A DNA stretch of 64,000 nucleotides from Aedes albopictus (taxonomy: Eukaryota; Arthropoda; Insecta; Diptera; Culicidae): the NCBI RefSeq assembly GCF_035046485.1, contig NC_085138.1, positions 336,185,312-336,249,311 on the forward strand. The letters are read 5' to 3'. Below, piece by piece: positions 46,113-58,009 of this stretch. Under the pieces are notes generated by a model, which ran no database searches, was not told where the DNA came from, and was given only the letters and a program-made list of their open reading frames with translations. The first letter of the stretch is position 1. Each line of letters begins with the position of its first letter. Both the position numbers and the translations under genes were made by a program.

Positions 46113-47544
46113 CCCGAGCAGAGGAAAATATCAAAATAATAACAACGGAATCACAAAGCCTGTTTTTATATCTCGGTTTGTTATTATTAACTTATTAAGT
46201 CATCACCGTTCCATAACATGTTCTGTTGGGCAATCTTATTTTGTTATGATCGTGCTCTTGGTATATTTTCTTTAAATTACATTTCAATAACATGTTTTGT
46301 TGTAGCACAAGTTCAGTTATTATTGTGTCATTGAGACTGTACAAATATTTGATCATTAATATTACAACATAACTAGCTTTGCAATCAAAACTACACCCAG
46401 GGCCGGATCTAAGGGGGGGCCGGGGGGGCCCGGGCCCCGGGCCCCCACATTTTAGGGGCCCCCACAAAAACATTTTTTGGTTGCTAACACTAGCTTTATT
46501 TTTCATATTGCTCAAGTACTGTTCGAAAAAAAGGAAGAATATTTTTGGTTATCTCTCCGAGGGGCCTCCACATCCGCTCGGGCCCCGGGCCCCCACAATC
46601 CTTAATCCGGGCCTGACTACACCATTCGAGATTTTCGTTGTACACAGAATTCCGTGAGGAACTGTAAGAGAAAATATTATTTTGTCATCAGTTCCTCTTC
46701 TTATTGACATTACGTTTTAACTGTGACAGTGCCAACTTTTCAGCCTTTTTGTTTTATAAGCACTTTGAAAAGTATACCTGTTTTTTTGTCCCAGTTTCAG
46801 TAAGATATGAATACGAAAATAGAAAGTGTAATAGAGTGTTAGGCATTTTATGAAACATTTTGGATCAACTGGTGGAATTCAACGACGAACAACACATTTT
46901 CGACAAAAATGTAAAAAAATAAGTCATCAAGAACTCCATTGATTATTTTTAGACATTTTATTTTTATTGATTTCACTGCATCGAGCCCACTTAGATTCAC
47001 TTGGATAAATGTGTCAATAAATGAGGTAATAATGTAAATAAATCTTATAAACAATGAACCACCTAATAAAGGGTTTCAAAACGACGGTAGTTTTTCATCG
47101 TAAGTTGTTTGGAAAATAAACGAAAACTATTGTTTCTCTCTGTTTTCGTCCCAATTATGAATGAAAAAATTAACAATAGATCCTATTGTTGCGTATCCCA
47201 TTGAATACATATGGGACTTTGGAGGAGTTCCTATCAGAATCAGAAAAAAAGCAAATTTTGTTTTCGGATTGTTATCAATAACGCATTCATATCAAAATTT
47301 GTTATTGAAATATTTTAAAAATTCGCTCTTATTAAGTTGTTATTGAAACTAACATAACATGTTATTACACAGGTCTTCCAGGAACATTTTTTTGTTATAA
47401 TTTTTGTTATTTTGCCGCTTATGACATACAAGTTTATAACAGGATGTGTTATGTAAATAACATGAAAATAACTCTTTCCGCTACTCAGTTATTTTTCCAA
47501 AATAACACATTTTATTATGCTGTTGCTATTCCCTTCTGCTCGGG
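46113..47544. mobile_element. 1.4-kb element with CCCGAGCAGA ends and TAACA-rich interior
   Basis: CCCGAGCAGAGGAAAATA at the left pairs with TATTCCCTTCTGCTCGGG at the right. The parts next to both ends are packed with words such as AATAACATGTTTTGTT and TTGTTATAATTTTTGTTAT. A hAT-like MITE is nested at 46398-46615. The ends and the TAACA runs match the inner element at 35825-38999 and one end near 12176-12191, so I treat them as one family. The target duplication is unclear. Confidence 0.6.
46398..46615. mobile_element. hAT-like MITE, copy 2 (218 bp)
   Basis: It is the same length, ends and GGGCCCCGGGCCCCCAC blocks as 1143-1360. An exact 8-base duplication, ACTACACC, lies at 46390-46397 and 46616-46623. 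It is nested in the CCCGAGCAGA element. Confidence 0.88.
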
Positions 47545-49284
47545 AAATGATAGCTTCAATTGATGGAGTCACATGATTTTCTACATGTAGAACGTAAATA
47601 ATTTTTATACCTTGGTTTTGTTGGCGATACCACTGTTCGCCGTTACAGAGATTACGAAAGCAGCGCACGTACTTCCCAATGTTCACAATTCAAGAGCTAC
47701 TGTAACAGATAGTTATGCGCCGACCAAAAAATAATTGAAAATTCGTATTTTTACGTATAAAACTACTTAAAAGGACAAAAAACAAATTAGCTTATACATG
47801 AAAATAATATTTGTGTGTGACCAAAAATTGTGCAATGAGTGCACAAATTTCAATGAAAAAACTTTAAGTACATAATGTTTTTTAACCATACTTAAGTTGA
47901 AGCGAAACCAAAAAATCCAAAAACAAAACCTAAGAAAAATAAATACAATCGTTATTTGAGATTTTTTTTACTGTCGTACGGTAAAAAAATAAAGATTAAT
48001 AATTTCTCAGATACATATGTGAATTTTCAGACCGTCTCGGATAACATTTTACAAGGTCAATTTTTTTCTTATTTTCTTATTAAAACATGAATTAAATTTG
48101 CTGTAACCTAAATATAGTTGGATGTAGGCAAAAAATATACATAGCTTTTTCATTGAAACTTATACGAAGAATCTACTTTTGAATGAAAAATCGATCCTTT
48201 ATATTTTCGATTGTTTTAAAAATCGATAAAAAACAAATTCAAGAAAAAAAGATGAAGCATTTGACTATCTTGGGCTACTTTCAAATTTTGAGGCTAGAAG
48301 TCAGCTTTCTATAGAAAAATAATTTTAAAAAAATCTACGGATGGGGCTTTAAAAAAATGATATTATATGACATCTAACATAGAACCGCAATGAATATTAC
48401 TCTTAGTGTATTTTTCAACGATCCTTCTAATATACTTACTCAAACATCTTCGACCATTTCAAAGTTAGGTGAAGAATATTACAAAACCAATATGTAACAA
48501 GAAATGCCCGTGTAGCTTCCGGCTTAGAATAGCATTACGGACAACCTGTTCCGGGGGTAAAAGCCCACCAAACAGGTAACCCCAATCCATGGAGGTGTCA
48601 GGCGACCCGTGCAGAGGGATGAATGGTTGAGGGAGTTTAAAAGGAGCCCGTAGCGTGGGTAGATCATCTTTTTGGGTTGCCTTGAAAGATCTACCAAACC
48701 GAAATCAAGTGTCGTCTTATTTATCAATTTTGGAATATGTGTTCTGGTAATTCAAGATATTATAATATTTAGTCCTTGATACTGGTGTTTTGATCACTTC
48801 CACTTATGAATAAAACTAAGTTTATCAACTTTACTTTGCATATAGTCAATAACCTTACCATCTAAGGCTAAACTCAAATGCAAAGGAAATCAAATTGGGT
48901 TGGGGATCCATGTATGTACTAACTCTTCGAAGACTGGAAAGTGCTAGTACGTAAGGAACATACTAGAATCCTTATTACTGAACACACGTTCCATTATTGG
49001 AATGGTATTGCTGCTAATGTTAAACCCGGGTTCTAAATTTCTTACTGGGGAGAATTTAGCGGTAAACATGGGTCATCCTAGGTTTCCGATGCATGACCAA
49101 TTATCAGTGCTCTTGTTATGTTTTCTAAAAGAAAGAAATTTTTAAGAAAACAAAACAAAAACTGTATCAAAATCGATACTTTAATGCCCTTTAATGGCAA
49201 TTGAGTAATGCGACATGCACTACATTAAGGATACGGGTAATGTCACAATAGATCTAATAACTGGTGGCAGTGACAGACCCGAAC
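47545..49284. other. gene-free region with old repeats
   Basis: About 48190-48350 pairs with 960-1133. About 48500-48720 is GC-balanced and looks like a degraded interspersed element (GGTGTCAGGCGACCCGTGCA), with no reading frame I can assign. No gene is supported. Confidence 0.35.
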
Positions 49285-49790
49285 AGCAATAAAAAATCCT
49301 AGAGGAATCCCGGGAAGAATCAATGAAAGAATCCGTGAAATATCCCGGAAGGAAGCTCGGAAAAAATCCCTAACGAAATCCCGGGAGCAATCAATGAAAA
49401 AAATCCCGGAGGGATGCCTAGTGCAATTCCGGGAAAAAAAATCCTGGATAAACCATTGGAGAGAATCCCTAAGGGAATCCAGGGGAAATCGCTGACGAAA
49501 TTCCGGGAAAAATATCGGAAAAAAAATGTTGAAAAAATCCCGGAGGAAACAATTGAAGAAATCTTAGGAGGATTCTTTGAAAATCTGCTGCGAGGATAAA
49601 TCAAAGAAACCGATAGGGATCTCGAAAGAAATTACTAAAAGAATTCTGGAGAAATCCTTGAAAGCATCTCGAGAGGAGAGGAGTAGTTTTAGAATTGTTT
49701 GGAGGAGCCTCAGAAAGTATTTAGAGAGAAAGGAATCTGTAAAAAAAATACTTGAAGGGATCCCAGGAAGAATCCTGGGAAACGCCATAT
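49285..49790. repeat. degenerate AGGAATCCCGGGAA array
   Basis: Imperfect units like AATCCCGGAAGAATC recur about every 15-30 bases, of the same general type as the arrays at 10.4-12.6 kb and 20-21.7 kb. Confidence 0.65.
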
Positions 49791-50535
49791 TTACATCGAT
49801 GTTTCGGGTGGCTTTCTCAGTATTCAAGTCGAGAACAAATTGTTTTCTACTCTCCCGACGTTTCGGTTAAAGGATTTTGACCTTTCTCAAGGATCATAGT
49901 GTCTATCGTCTCCCGTGTAGATTGTTGCCTGACCATTTGTGTTTGGCCTGCCTTTTCTTGTCTGTTGTTTTTGAATTTTTTTTTAATATTTTTGTTTGAA
50001 TTTCACAGCACTGGTAACGATCGTTTCAATTTTGCTTAGTTCTTCAAAAAGCAGTTGAAAACAAAAAAGAAAATATGTCATATTACCGGTCTCATTTTAA
50101 AATTTGGTTGACCCAGTTCCAGCGACATTGCCGTTAGTTTAATTTTTTTTTTTTTTTGAAAATTTGGCAGCTTTATGTGAGGTTTACATACAAATATTTT
50201 TGAAAAACTTTCACCTAAATCATAGGTGTACATTTTTTTTTGACTTATTATCTTTTGAATGAGACCTAGGTTTTTGAAATCGGACGTAACATGGCGGACA
50301 TATAGGGATAACATATTACATGTTTTTGAGGGGGTGACCTCAAACTTATAATCTGGAGTGTATACTACGCAGCTCGATACTAGAAGTTTATTATCTTCTA
50401 CCAAAGAGACTTTGCTTAGAGTGTTGCCAATGGCTAATGATACAATTTATTGATGATGACCATTCAAAAAAAAGTTGGTGATTATTTATCTCTTATCAAT
50501 ACGCTTTTATGGTTGTGCGTTGTGCTGATTCCAAT
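49791..50535. other. gene-free region upstream of the lectin
   Basis: This is AT-rich sequence with no gene. A 108-codon open frame on the minus strand (50404-50078) has no recognisable motif and lies in sequence that resembles TE-derived DNA. Confidence 0.3.
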
Positions 50536-50543
50536 TATAAAAG
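50536..50543 (+). promoter_or_regulatory. TATA box of the C-type lectin
   Basis: TATAAAAG lies 59 bases upstream of the ATG, predicting transcription from about 50566 and a leader of about 30 bases. Confidence 0.7.
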
Positions 50544-50594
50544 TGAAACGGTAGCGATGAAATACTTTCAAAGTATCTTCTACCGGTAACTAAA

Positions 50595-51150
50595 ATGGGA
50601 CGATCATTGAGGCTAATTTGCTTCCTTTTAGTGGCGTTTGGGATATTCGTGGACGCACAAAAAGTCAAACGAATATACGAGTCGGAAAACTTCTTCGTGA
50701 CCAACGAAAAGGTATTGTAACATCACCGAAAACTTTGAGTTTCCTGTACTAAAATTCAGGACATTTTCTAAAATTCAGCTCAACTGGTTCGGCGCCGTCG
50801 AGTATTGTGAAGGCAGAGGCATGCGGCTGGCAGTAATCGATACGCTGGCAAAGAAAAATGAAGTCCTCGCTCTGCTGCAGGTATCCTATTTGGTCTTCAA
50901 CCCGGTCAGAACGCTACTCTGGCTGGGAGCTAGCGATTTGGCCCAAGAGGGCCGATTTACTTGGCATGGCACCGGAAAAGCGTTGGCTGACGGCTACAGC
51001 AACTGGTATCCCGGCGAACCGGATGGACTAGGCGTCGAGCACTGCGCGGCAATTCACCATGAACCGGCGGCAAATAGGATCTACAATTGGTACGATGTCA
51101 GGTGCACGGAGCAGTATTTCTTTGTTTGTGAGAAACTAACATCTTGCTGA
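50595..51150 (+). CDS. Secreted single-domain C-type lectin (162 aa)
   Basis: C-type lectins bind sugars, usually through calcium, and serve in insect immunity and other extracellular roles. Exons are 50595-50711 and 50779-51150, with a 67-base phase-0 intron (GTATTG...TTCAG). The ATG follows a TATA box and opens a signal peptide (residues 1-21, ending FVDA|QKV). One lectin domain fills residues ~28-157: FFVTNEKLNWFGAVEYC, then LWLGASDLAQEGRFTWHGTG, NWYPGEPDG, EHC, YNWYDVRC and FVCEK. C49-C156 and C128-C148 are the expected disulfides; C162 at the extreme C-terminus is extra. The sugar-selecting triplet is EPD (119-121), between mannose-type EPN and galactose-type QPD, and the usual WND is WYD (143-145), so calcium and sugar binding may be altered or lost. 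It is the only non-OBP gene in the OBP cluster. Confidence 0.92.
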
Positions 51151-51293
51151 AGAAAAGCCATATATTCCCTACTTTGCTTGCCATAGCCATATATCACTCT
51201 ACTATGTAAGGAAAATTATGAAATATTGAAATGAATCATTCAAATTATATAACACGATGAATATTGAAAGCAAAACGCGAAAGGGGTTCCCCA

Positions 51294-51299
51294 AATAAA
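51294..51299 (+). terminator. AATAAA poly(A) signal, probably of the lectin
   Basis: A canonical signal lies 144 bases after the lectin stop. It is the first AATAAA seen on this strand after the gene. Confidence 0.5.
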
Positions 51300-51586
51300 T
51301 AGTAAGCAAATAATAGCCACTGAAAGTGATGGACGATAATTTGCCAAAAATAGAAGTCACTGTTGTTCATTCATCGACCATTTACCTCAACTAATATGTG
51401 ACTGTGACTGTAGTATTTTTTATCTCCAATTAAGCGTTTTGCGTGGGAATGGAGCCGTGTAGCGATATGCAAAATGTTATGTTTATTTCACCGGAGAGCG
51501 GCTGTATTTTTTGAACTTGCTACCAATACACCATTATATAGAGTATTTTTCTAGAGGCTTATGACCTCATTTGAACTGCTAAAGGC

Positions 51587-51822
51587 CGCCATATATCCGA
51601 TGTGGTAAGCGCACTATGATCAGCAAGACTATGCTGAGGGTGGCGAGTTTGATTCCCGGATCCTTTTATAAAAGAAATCTCCTGGACTTCCTTGGGTATA
51701 AAGTTTCATTGTGTCTGCCACACGATATAAATACACATGCAAAATGGTGCTGTGCTCATAGTACACAAGCTAAGAAGCAGGCATTGTCCCAGTTGGGACG
51801 ACACCCCAAGAAGAAGAATAAG
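51587..51822 (+). mobile_element. Feilai-like SINE, diverged full-length copy
   Basis: A tRNA-like head (GGTAAGCGCAC, CTATGCTGAGGGTGGCGAG, TTTGATTCCCGG B-box region) is followed by the family body (GACTTCCTTGGGTATA, TGCCACACGATATA, AGAAGCAGGCATTGTCCCAG). A 7-base duplication, TAAAGGC, lies at 51580-51586 and 51823-51829. Confidence 0.8.
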
Positions 51823-52123
51823 TAAAGGCTCATGCTTATAATTACAAACCCCAAAATTGCCTAGGTAAACCGTAAGGTGACTATTTCTTTTCCCGCGTAT
51901 TTAACTAAGATTTCGTTATTTATGCAATTATTATCAAAATTAGATTCGATTGAAGGAGATGACTCCAACTCTAACGACGCCATAAAGTTTGCCTTTTTTC
52001 AATTGCACAAATCGGAAAATATTCCGCACAATCCGCAGAACCGGTTCTATTCAGAAACGTACAGAACAGAACTTTCTTTCCCACTGACTGGAAGCTTATG
52101 TTGCATCTTGCAAATGCTGCGGC

Positions 52124-52131
52124 TATATATT
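52124..52131 (+). promoter_or_regulatory. TATA-like element of the third OBP
   Basis: TATATATT lies 66 bases upstream of the ATG at 52190. Spacing fits a short leader of about 35 bases. No strong initiator is visible. Confidence 0.5.
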
Positions 52132-52189
52132 GCAATGCAATCCCGTTCCAACGGGTATTCCCCTCAAGAACACCACTCTGGAAGGAATC

Positions 52190-52540
52190 ATGATTCTAGT
52201 TTTTTTGCTGTTGGCGTTGTTTGTTGGAAATGCAGTTTCTTACGATTTCCAAGATCCATACTTCAGTACGATTAATTAATTTGAAATAATTTGATATTCT
52301 TCAGTTCTAATTATGTGCATTTATCTTCTCTTACAGATGACCTCCTGCTGGAAGACCTAATGGTTTTGCAGGGCCGTCCTGCATTGACCACCAGGGCATC
52401 GGATTCGGAAGAAAGTCAGTTACAGTACACCTGCTGCAATTACTTGAACGAGGAAAATTTCAGCAAATTGCAACAAACACAGATCGTGTGCTATGTGGAG
52501 CATACGCTGCTCAGTGCCACCAAAACGAAGTCCGGCCGAG
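52190..52540 (+). CDS. Plus-C odorant-binding protein, exons 1-2 (joins 61482-61906)
   Basis: This is the N-terminal part of a 234-aa secreted OBP. Exon 1 (52190-52265) encodes MILVFLLLALFVGNAVSYDF..., a signal peptide ending near residue 17. A 71-base phase-1 intron (GTACGA...TTACAG) follows. Exon 2 (52337-52540) encodes residues 26-93 with Cys58-Cys59 and Cys77, ending ...TKTKSGR in phase 1 at a GTGAGT donor. The exon 1/2 junction, the mature start YDF and the following LLLEDL match the OBP at 40743 (LVLEDI). Reading past the donor gives an unrelated tail and stops near 52599, so the intron is needed. The joined codon is G|CC (Ala94), leading into VTPVDMFSC in the last exon. Confidence 0.88.
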
Positions 52541-52739
52541 GTGAGTTATTAATGAGAAAGAGGATTCTTATTTTTTTTTATTTATTAAAGAGGTTTTAAC
52601 AAAAAGTCATTCGCCTCCGAGGATTCTTAATATGATTTAATCGAATCAGCTTTTATTGAGTTTAGTGAGTGTGACAAGATTTTAATATTTTCTAAAAGTT
52701 ATACTGTGATAGTGAAACCAAATCTAACCACGTTCATAG

Positions 52740-52960
52740 ATTGGAGACCCTCATAGCAGAGCGGAAAAAAACGCGCGTATTGATCAAGAATTAAGATCCG
52801 GCTGAGCATCAGGGTCCGATTCCCGGTCGGTCTAGGCACTTTTCGTAATATTTCGGATATTTCCTTAGGTTATTTCGAGCCAGTCATACGATGTATAAAT
52901 TTGAAAATGGTCAATTCACAATGAAAGCTGTCAGGTTATAACTTAAAACTGACGATATAA
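52740..52960 (+). mobile_element. degraded Feilai-like SINE relic
   Basis: CCGATTCCCGGTCGGTCTAG and CTTTTCGTAAT are followed by weak matches to the family body (TTTCCTTAGG, AAAATGGTCA, AAAGCTGTCAGG). The head is eroded. No target duplication was found. Confidence 0.45.
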
Positions 52961-53039
52961 AAACTAATTTGAGAAGCAAAGAAGAAGGACCATCTTTTTT
53001 CTGATCTGCATTCAAAAACAAGAATGAACCAACAAAAAA

Positions 53040-53430
53040 AATCCTTGGTGAAATTCCAGGTAAAATTTCTGGAGGAATCCCCCAGAAGATTTTTTGAGAA
53101 ATTACCAAACTAAACCCTACTTCAATTCCTGAAAGAATTCCATAAGTAATTTCTGTATAATCCACTGGAGGAGTTCCGTGTAAATCCCTCGAGTAATTTC
53201 TCAAGGAATGCTTTTTGCAATCTCCGAAGAAATCCTTAGAGGCATCTCTAAAGGAATTCCTGAAGTAATTCCCAAAATAATCGTTGAAATTTCTGAAGAA
53301 GTCTCAATTGGGTTTCCAGATAAAATTCCTGGAGAAATTCTTGGAGGAATTCCAGAAAAAAAGTTCTGGGATATTCCCCAAGCAATTGTTGGAAAAATAC
53401 GAGCACAAATGACTGGAGCAATCTAGCATG
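53040..53430. repeat. degenerate GGAATTCC array in the OBP intron
   Basis: Units such as AATTCCTGGAGAAATTCTTG recur imperfectly. It is the same type as the other arrays and has no coding meaning. Confidence 0.65.
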
Positions 53431-53740
53431 AATTTTCTTATGCTTGGTGAGCAGGGAGAACGAGGAACACATTATGAGCGAGCTTATGCACTGTAAAATA
53501 TGTACACTAGATGCACAAAGAAGAGAATTGTCAGACAAAAGAGACGCAACACAAGCAGTTGATCAGCAACGTTGTGCTGAAATTCAATAAAAATGTTGCT
53601 GAAAGTCAGCAATTTATTTTGCAGATTTTTTTTTTTTGTGCTGGAAGCATTTCAAAAAGTACCACTAGAGATTGCACCAAAAATCTGTTTTGAGAATAAG
53701 TACCAGTAGCAAATCCTTCAAGAATTTCTTGTAGTTTCTA

Positions 53741-54672
53741 AGGACTGTATCGGAAATTAATTATAAACATTCAAAATGCTCTATCTGGACGCACGATTTG
53801 TCTTTTCATTCCGGTTCTTCTGTGAAATCTTCACAATATAGTAAATTTTAGAACAGCTTGAAGAAATTTGGAAAATGTTTAGTATTATTGGAAATATGGT
53901 TCTATGAGTATACCACACAAAAGAACAATCTGTACAAACTGAATTTTTTTAACGTTTTAAACATTTGTTTCGAAAAAAATTTGTACGGAGAAAAATCTAG
54001 AAAATAATGATTATTACAAGCAGTTATGTACACATAGCATATCACTCAAAACCGACTTTTAAAATTCTTATTTTGGATAAAAAAAACCTCCAACATTAAG
54101 AATATGGTCTATCCCAAAACAACACCTACTTTTTGGTCGAACTTCGACACTTTGTTTTAAATATCTTTAGAGGTTATAAAATTCCGTTCTCTGGTAAAAC
54201 TACCTCTTCAATAGATTTCAATACATACCCAATCGAACAAAATGCAAATTTTCAACTTTTTGTATTTTTTATTTGCGCAATCGTTCTTTGAAGACGCATA
54301 AAAAAAGAGTTCCTCGAAAAATGGCCTTTTATTCATTTTTAAGAATTGCCCTAAACTGCGGAGGGAATTTATCTTGATAAAAATAATATTCCTATATCAT
54401 GAGCATTCTGAAAAAGAATATATTTTCGCAAAAATAAGAGAAAAAATTGTTTTCGCAATTTTAATTTTTTAGGAAGTGTCCAAAATTTTAAAAACATATG
54501 TGCAATCTTTGCGATAAAAGTCCAAGTTAAATGATTATTTTTTAAAATCAGAACTGCTATTCTTTATTTAAGAGATTTCTATAGTCTCTCCAAAAATAAA
54601 GTTATGTTAATTTTGAACAGATTATTTTTCAGGCAATTGTGAACGTTTATAGTTAATTTCCGATACAGTCCT
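53741..54672. mobile_element. 932-bp TA-flanked MITE (AGGACTGTATCGG ends)
   Basis: AGGACTGTATCGGAAATTAA at the left is matched by its reverse complement at the right; pairing extends to about 32 bases with few differences. TA lies outside (53739-53740 and 54673-54674). The interior is AT-rich without a transposase. A possible related end (GATACAGTCCTTA) is at about 19693. Confidence 0.82.
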
Positions 54673-55799
54673 TATCAGAGCTGACAATCGTCTTTCTCGT
54701 CATCGCTGCGCGAAGAAAAAAATCATCTTCGTTCAAAAGAATAACTTTGACCTAAGCATAAGGACCGTTGTTTTCTGGTATTTTAGATCTTCCATTGCTT
54801 ATGTAGTGGTAAATAGCTATTACTACACGTTAGGAACAGCTCGCTGACGTTGCGTACGGTTTGGGTAAAAAATGAGAATTTCATAACTTTCTTCTATGTG
54901 TGGGTGGACCACCAACTTATTCGTCGTCCTCTTTGTTCCTTGGGAACGTACGACGACGGGTCAAGCCAACGCCAGCAGGGATTAGTTTTTATTGACGTTT
55001 CAGTCCATGTGTTACTGTTGTGCCGCATTAGCTCTGTTGATATGAGTGCTTGGTTAACAATATATGCAACTATTTTTTTTTAATAAAATTTAATTTTGAG
55101 TGTTATAACGACGCAAGCCGTTCATAACGATTAGCTACAGAAGTGAATCATCCAATATGAATTGAGCCACGATAACTGCCTACACACTAACATTCAGATG
55201 TTCCAGCTCAGTAATTTTTTCACAGAGTTCAGTATTTTTTCCATCTTTTTACTGAGTTTTCAACAGCAGATTTATCTCGGTACACTCAGTAATCGTATTT
55301 ACCGTTCACCAGTAACGATATTTACCGTGCATTGCAACTTTTGACAGTTTATTAGCTGAGCTCGGTAACTCATTTACAGAATATCCGCAAAATAAACAAC
55401 CGAGCGTACCGAGTTAAATCTGCTGTTGAGAACTCAGTAAAAAGATGCGAAACATACCGAGCTAATCTTAGTGTGTAGTTTTCGATCAAGTCGCCTTCTC
55501 GGACGACGACGATTGTCAACCCTGTTCATTCTATATAAATAATAAACAACAACAACAACAACTGTCTACTTTAACTCTAAGAGTTACATAAGAGATGTCT
55601 TACCTATGGTTTTATTCTACATTGAATTGATCAAAAAATGTGACATAGCTATAGAGTCTGAAATATTTCCAAGGATTACTTATCTCGACTTGAGAAATTA
55701 TTCAACTCTTCTTTTAGCAAGATTTTGAGACAAGCCCATACCAATATTTTTACAAGGTATCAGTATGCTCTTTTTAGCAAAGCAAAGCAAAACAAAGAT

Positions 55800-56010
55800 A
55801 ACCGTACACATCGTACTTGCTACTCCGTGATTGACCAGAACAATCGAAGTTTCACAGAGATCCAATGTATGGTGCTTGGGACTAGCTACACACTCTCAAT
55901 GTGCACAATTCGAGATTTCAATATTTTAAAGTCAATAACGGCGCCGGCCACGTTCTTACGGTCATCGGGAAAGGGTAAGGAATGTTAGTTCGATAACCGT
56001 TGCTACTAGA
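55800..56010. repeat. 210-bp dispersed repeat, copy 1 (partner 59045-59265)
   Basis: Shared landmarks are TGATTGACC, CTCAATGTGCACA, AACGGCGC, GGCCACGT, GGTCAT and GATAACCGTTG (GACAACCGTTG in the partner). On the minus strand the partner copy reads as an open frame with DDRKDVASAVVD; this copy is shifted by one base there. It is an unclassified element, perhaps a fragment of a coding transposon. Confidence 0.5.
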
Positions 56011-56389
56011 AGCCGTGGTTGGTGTCCATGATGATTTACGCGATGGTTGCCGGACATTTACACGATGTTAATGTAATTTTACATTATATCTCATGTAAAA
56101 GTGCAACTCTAGCATTCCCTTTATGTGCATTCCCTTTATGTGCATGATTTCTCGCTGAATTTTAATTACATATTTTTTTCTGTCTGAGATCAAAGTGAAT
56201 TCAGATGCGTAGTGTGGCCAGCGGGTCACTGAATGAAGTTGGATCTAGAGTTGGATAAAACCTTCTGCATATGAATAAGAAACGCTATTAGCTACTAGAC
56301 CACCAAGCCCGTCTACTGTTCCAACTAGTCCCATAAGATGTTCTATGTAACCTCTTTGACTTACTCCAGAACTACTTTTAGGTTTTCTC

Positions 56390-56860
56390 AGTCCAGGGGC
56401 TCCTTTTGGGAATCCTCCAAAACTATTTCAGGCATTCTTCTTATCTCTTGGAATTGCATGACAAGCTTTCGTTTGGATACCTAAGAGTTGCTGATCCCTG
56501 AGATTTCTTCAGGAGCTTTTTTCTAGGAATCAATCAAATGTTCCTTTTTTCCTCTTGGAGTTACTGCGAGGATTCCTTCAGGAGATCCACCAGAAATTGT
56601 AATTCCTTCAGAAACTTATTCTGGGTTTTACCTATTAGATCTTTTTGAAACTTCCCCAGGAGCTTCTTGTGTCCGAGATAATCCTACCGAAGTTCCTTCA
56701 GGAGTTGCTTTCTCCTAGTATTCCTAAACAAGGGATTGCATCAAGAGTTCCTTCTCAGATTCTTACTGGATTGTGCACTGAAGATTTCTGGATTTCTGTA
56801 GTAGTTCCTTCCGAAATTCATCCATAAATTCGTTCTTGATTTGTACCAACAGCTTCCTTG
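56390..56860. repeat. degenerate TTCCTTCAGGAG array
   Basis: Imperfect units like CTTTTGGGAATCCTCC and GTTCCTTCAGGAGTT recur. It is the reverse-orientation form of the GGAATTCCT-type arrays. Confidence 0.6.
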
Positions 56861-58009
56861 TTTTTTTTTTTATTTTTATTTGTGAATTTCAACTACTGCT
56901 AATTCTTTCCACACCAACATCTTCTGCTGGATTCCCTGCTGGAAATCATCAAGTTCAGTTTCCTACTGGGTATGCTCTAAGAGTTCCTTAAGGCAGGGAT
57001 TCTCAAACTTTTTCTCTAAGAGATTGACTTTCTAATGAATACATTTTATCACTTCCAACTAACGTTGCATAGTTTTCAAATTACGATGGTGTCAAGATAT
57101 TGTTTTTTTTCATTTATGTACTTTTTTTTTAAGTTTAAATAACGTTAAGGTATCCAAGTGCCCAGTTTCGGCAAACTCTTAGTTTCAAGAGTTTGAGATA
57201 AGTTTCCAAATTTCTAATCAAGTCTGACACCAAGCAGCACTACAGAACAGGTTTAAGGTTTTCTTTTCTAGAAATAAACAAAAAAAAATATTGTGAAGAT
57301 GTAGTAGCAATTTTGTACTTCTGCAGAACTTAATCAGTATTAACAGCAAGTGGGTAAATATCAAGTAGAATTTTTAGAATGTATAGTACTGCTTCTGCTT
57401 CTGAAATTTTCAGTCATATCCTTCAAACACACTTATTTTATTTATATGTTTTTTTTAAATCACTTTTCAGTTGTTCTGATATCTGTAAAAGTTCAGATTA
57501 TCGAAATTCGGCAGAATTTTACCAAAGTTAAGCTTTACTTAAATTCGGTAGAAGTAAGTTTACTTGTATTTTTTTTTTACTGATTTTTTGATATTTTTTA
57601 TATATTTTAACTGCTGAACTTGGTGTGTAAATTTTTTTTTTTTTTTTTTTGTTTATAGAGACTTTACCCTGAAGGGGCATTCGTCTCTAAGGTGTGTAAA
57701 TACAACAACAAAATTCCTTTAAATTGAAAACACATAGTTTCTGAATCGATTCCAGAACACCGGCAGTACAGCCTGTAATACACAAAGACTTATTGCAAAA
57801 AATTGAATAAAATTAAGGAGGCACTGCACTTCTACAAATAACTCTGTCGATTTTCCATGGGAGCATCGGTATCGGCTAGCTGGCATAAGATAATTAAGAC
57901 ATTTATTACAATGTCGCCCAAGCTTTTGCGACCCACTAAGAATCAGCCCGCGACCCACCAGTGGGTCGCGACCCATAGTTTGAGAAACACTGCCTTAAGG
58001 GAATCATCC

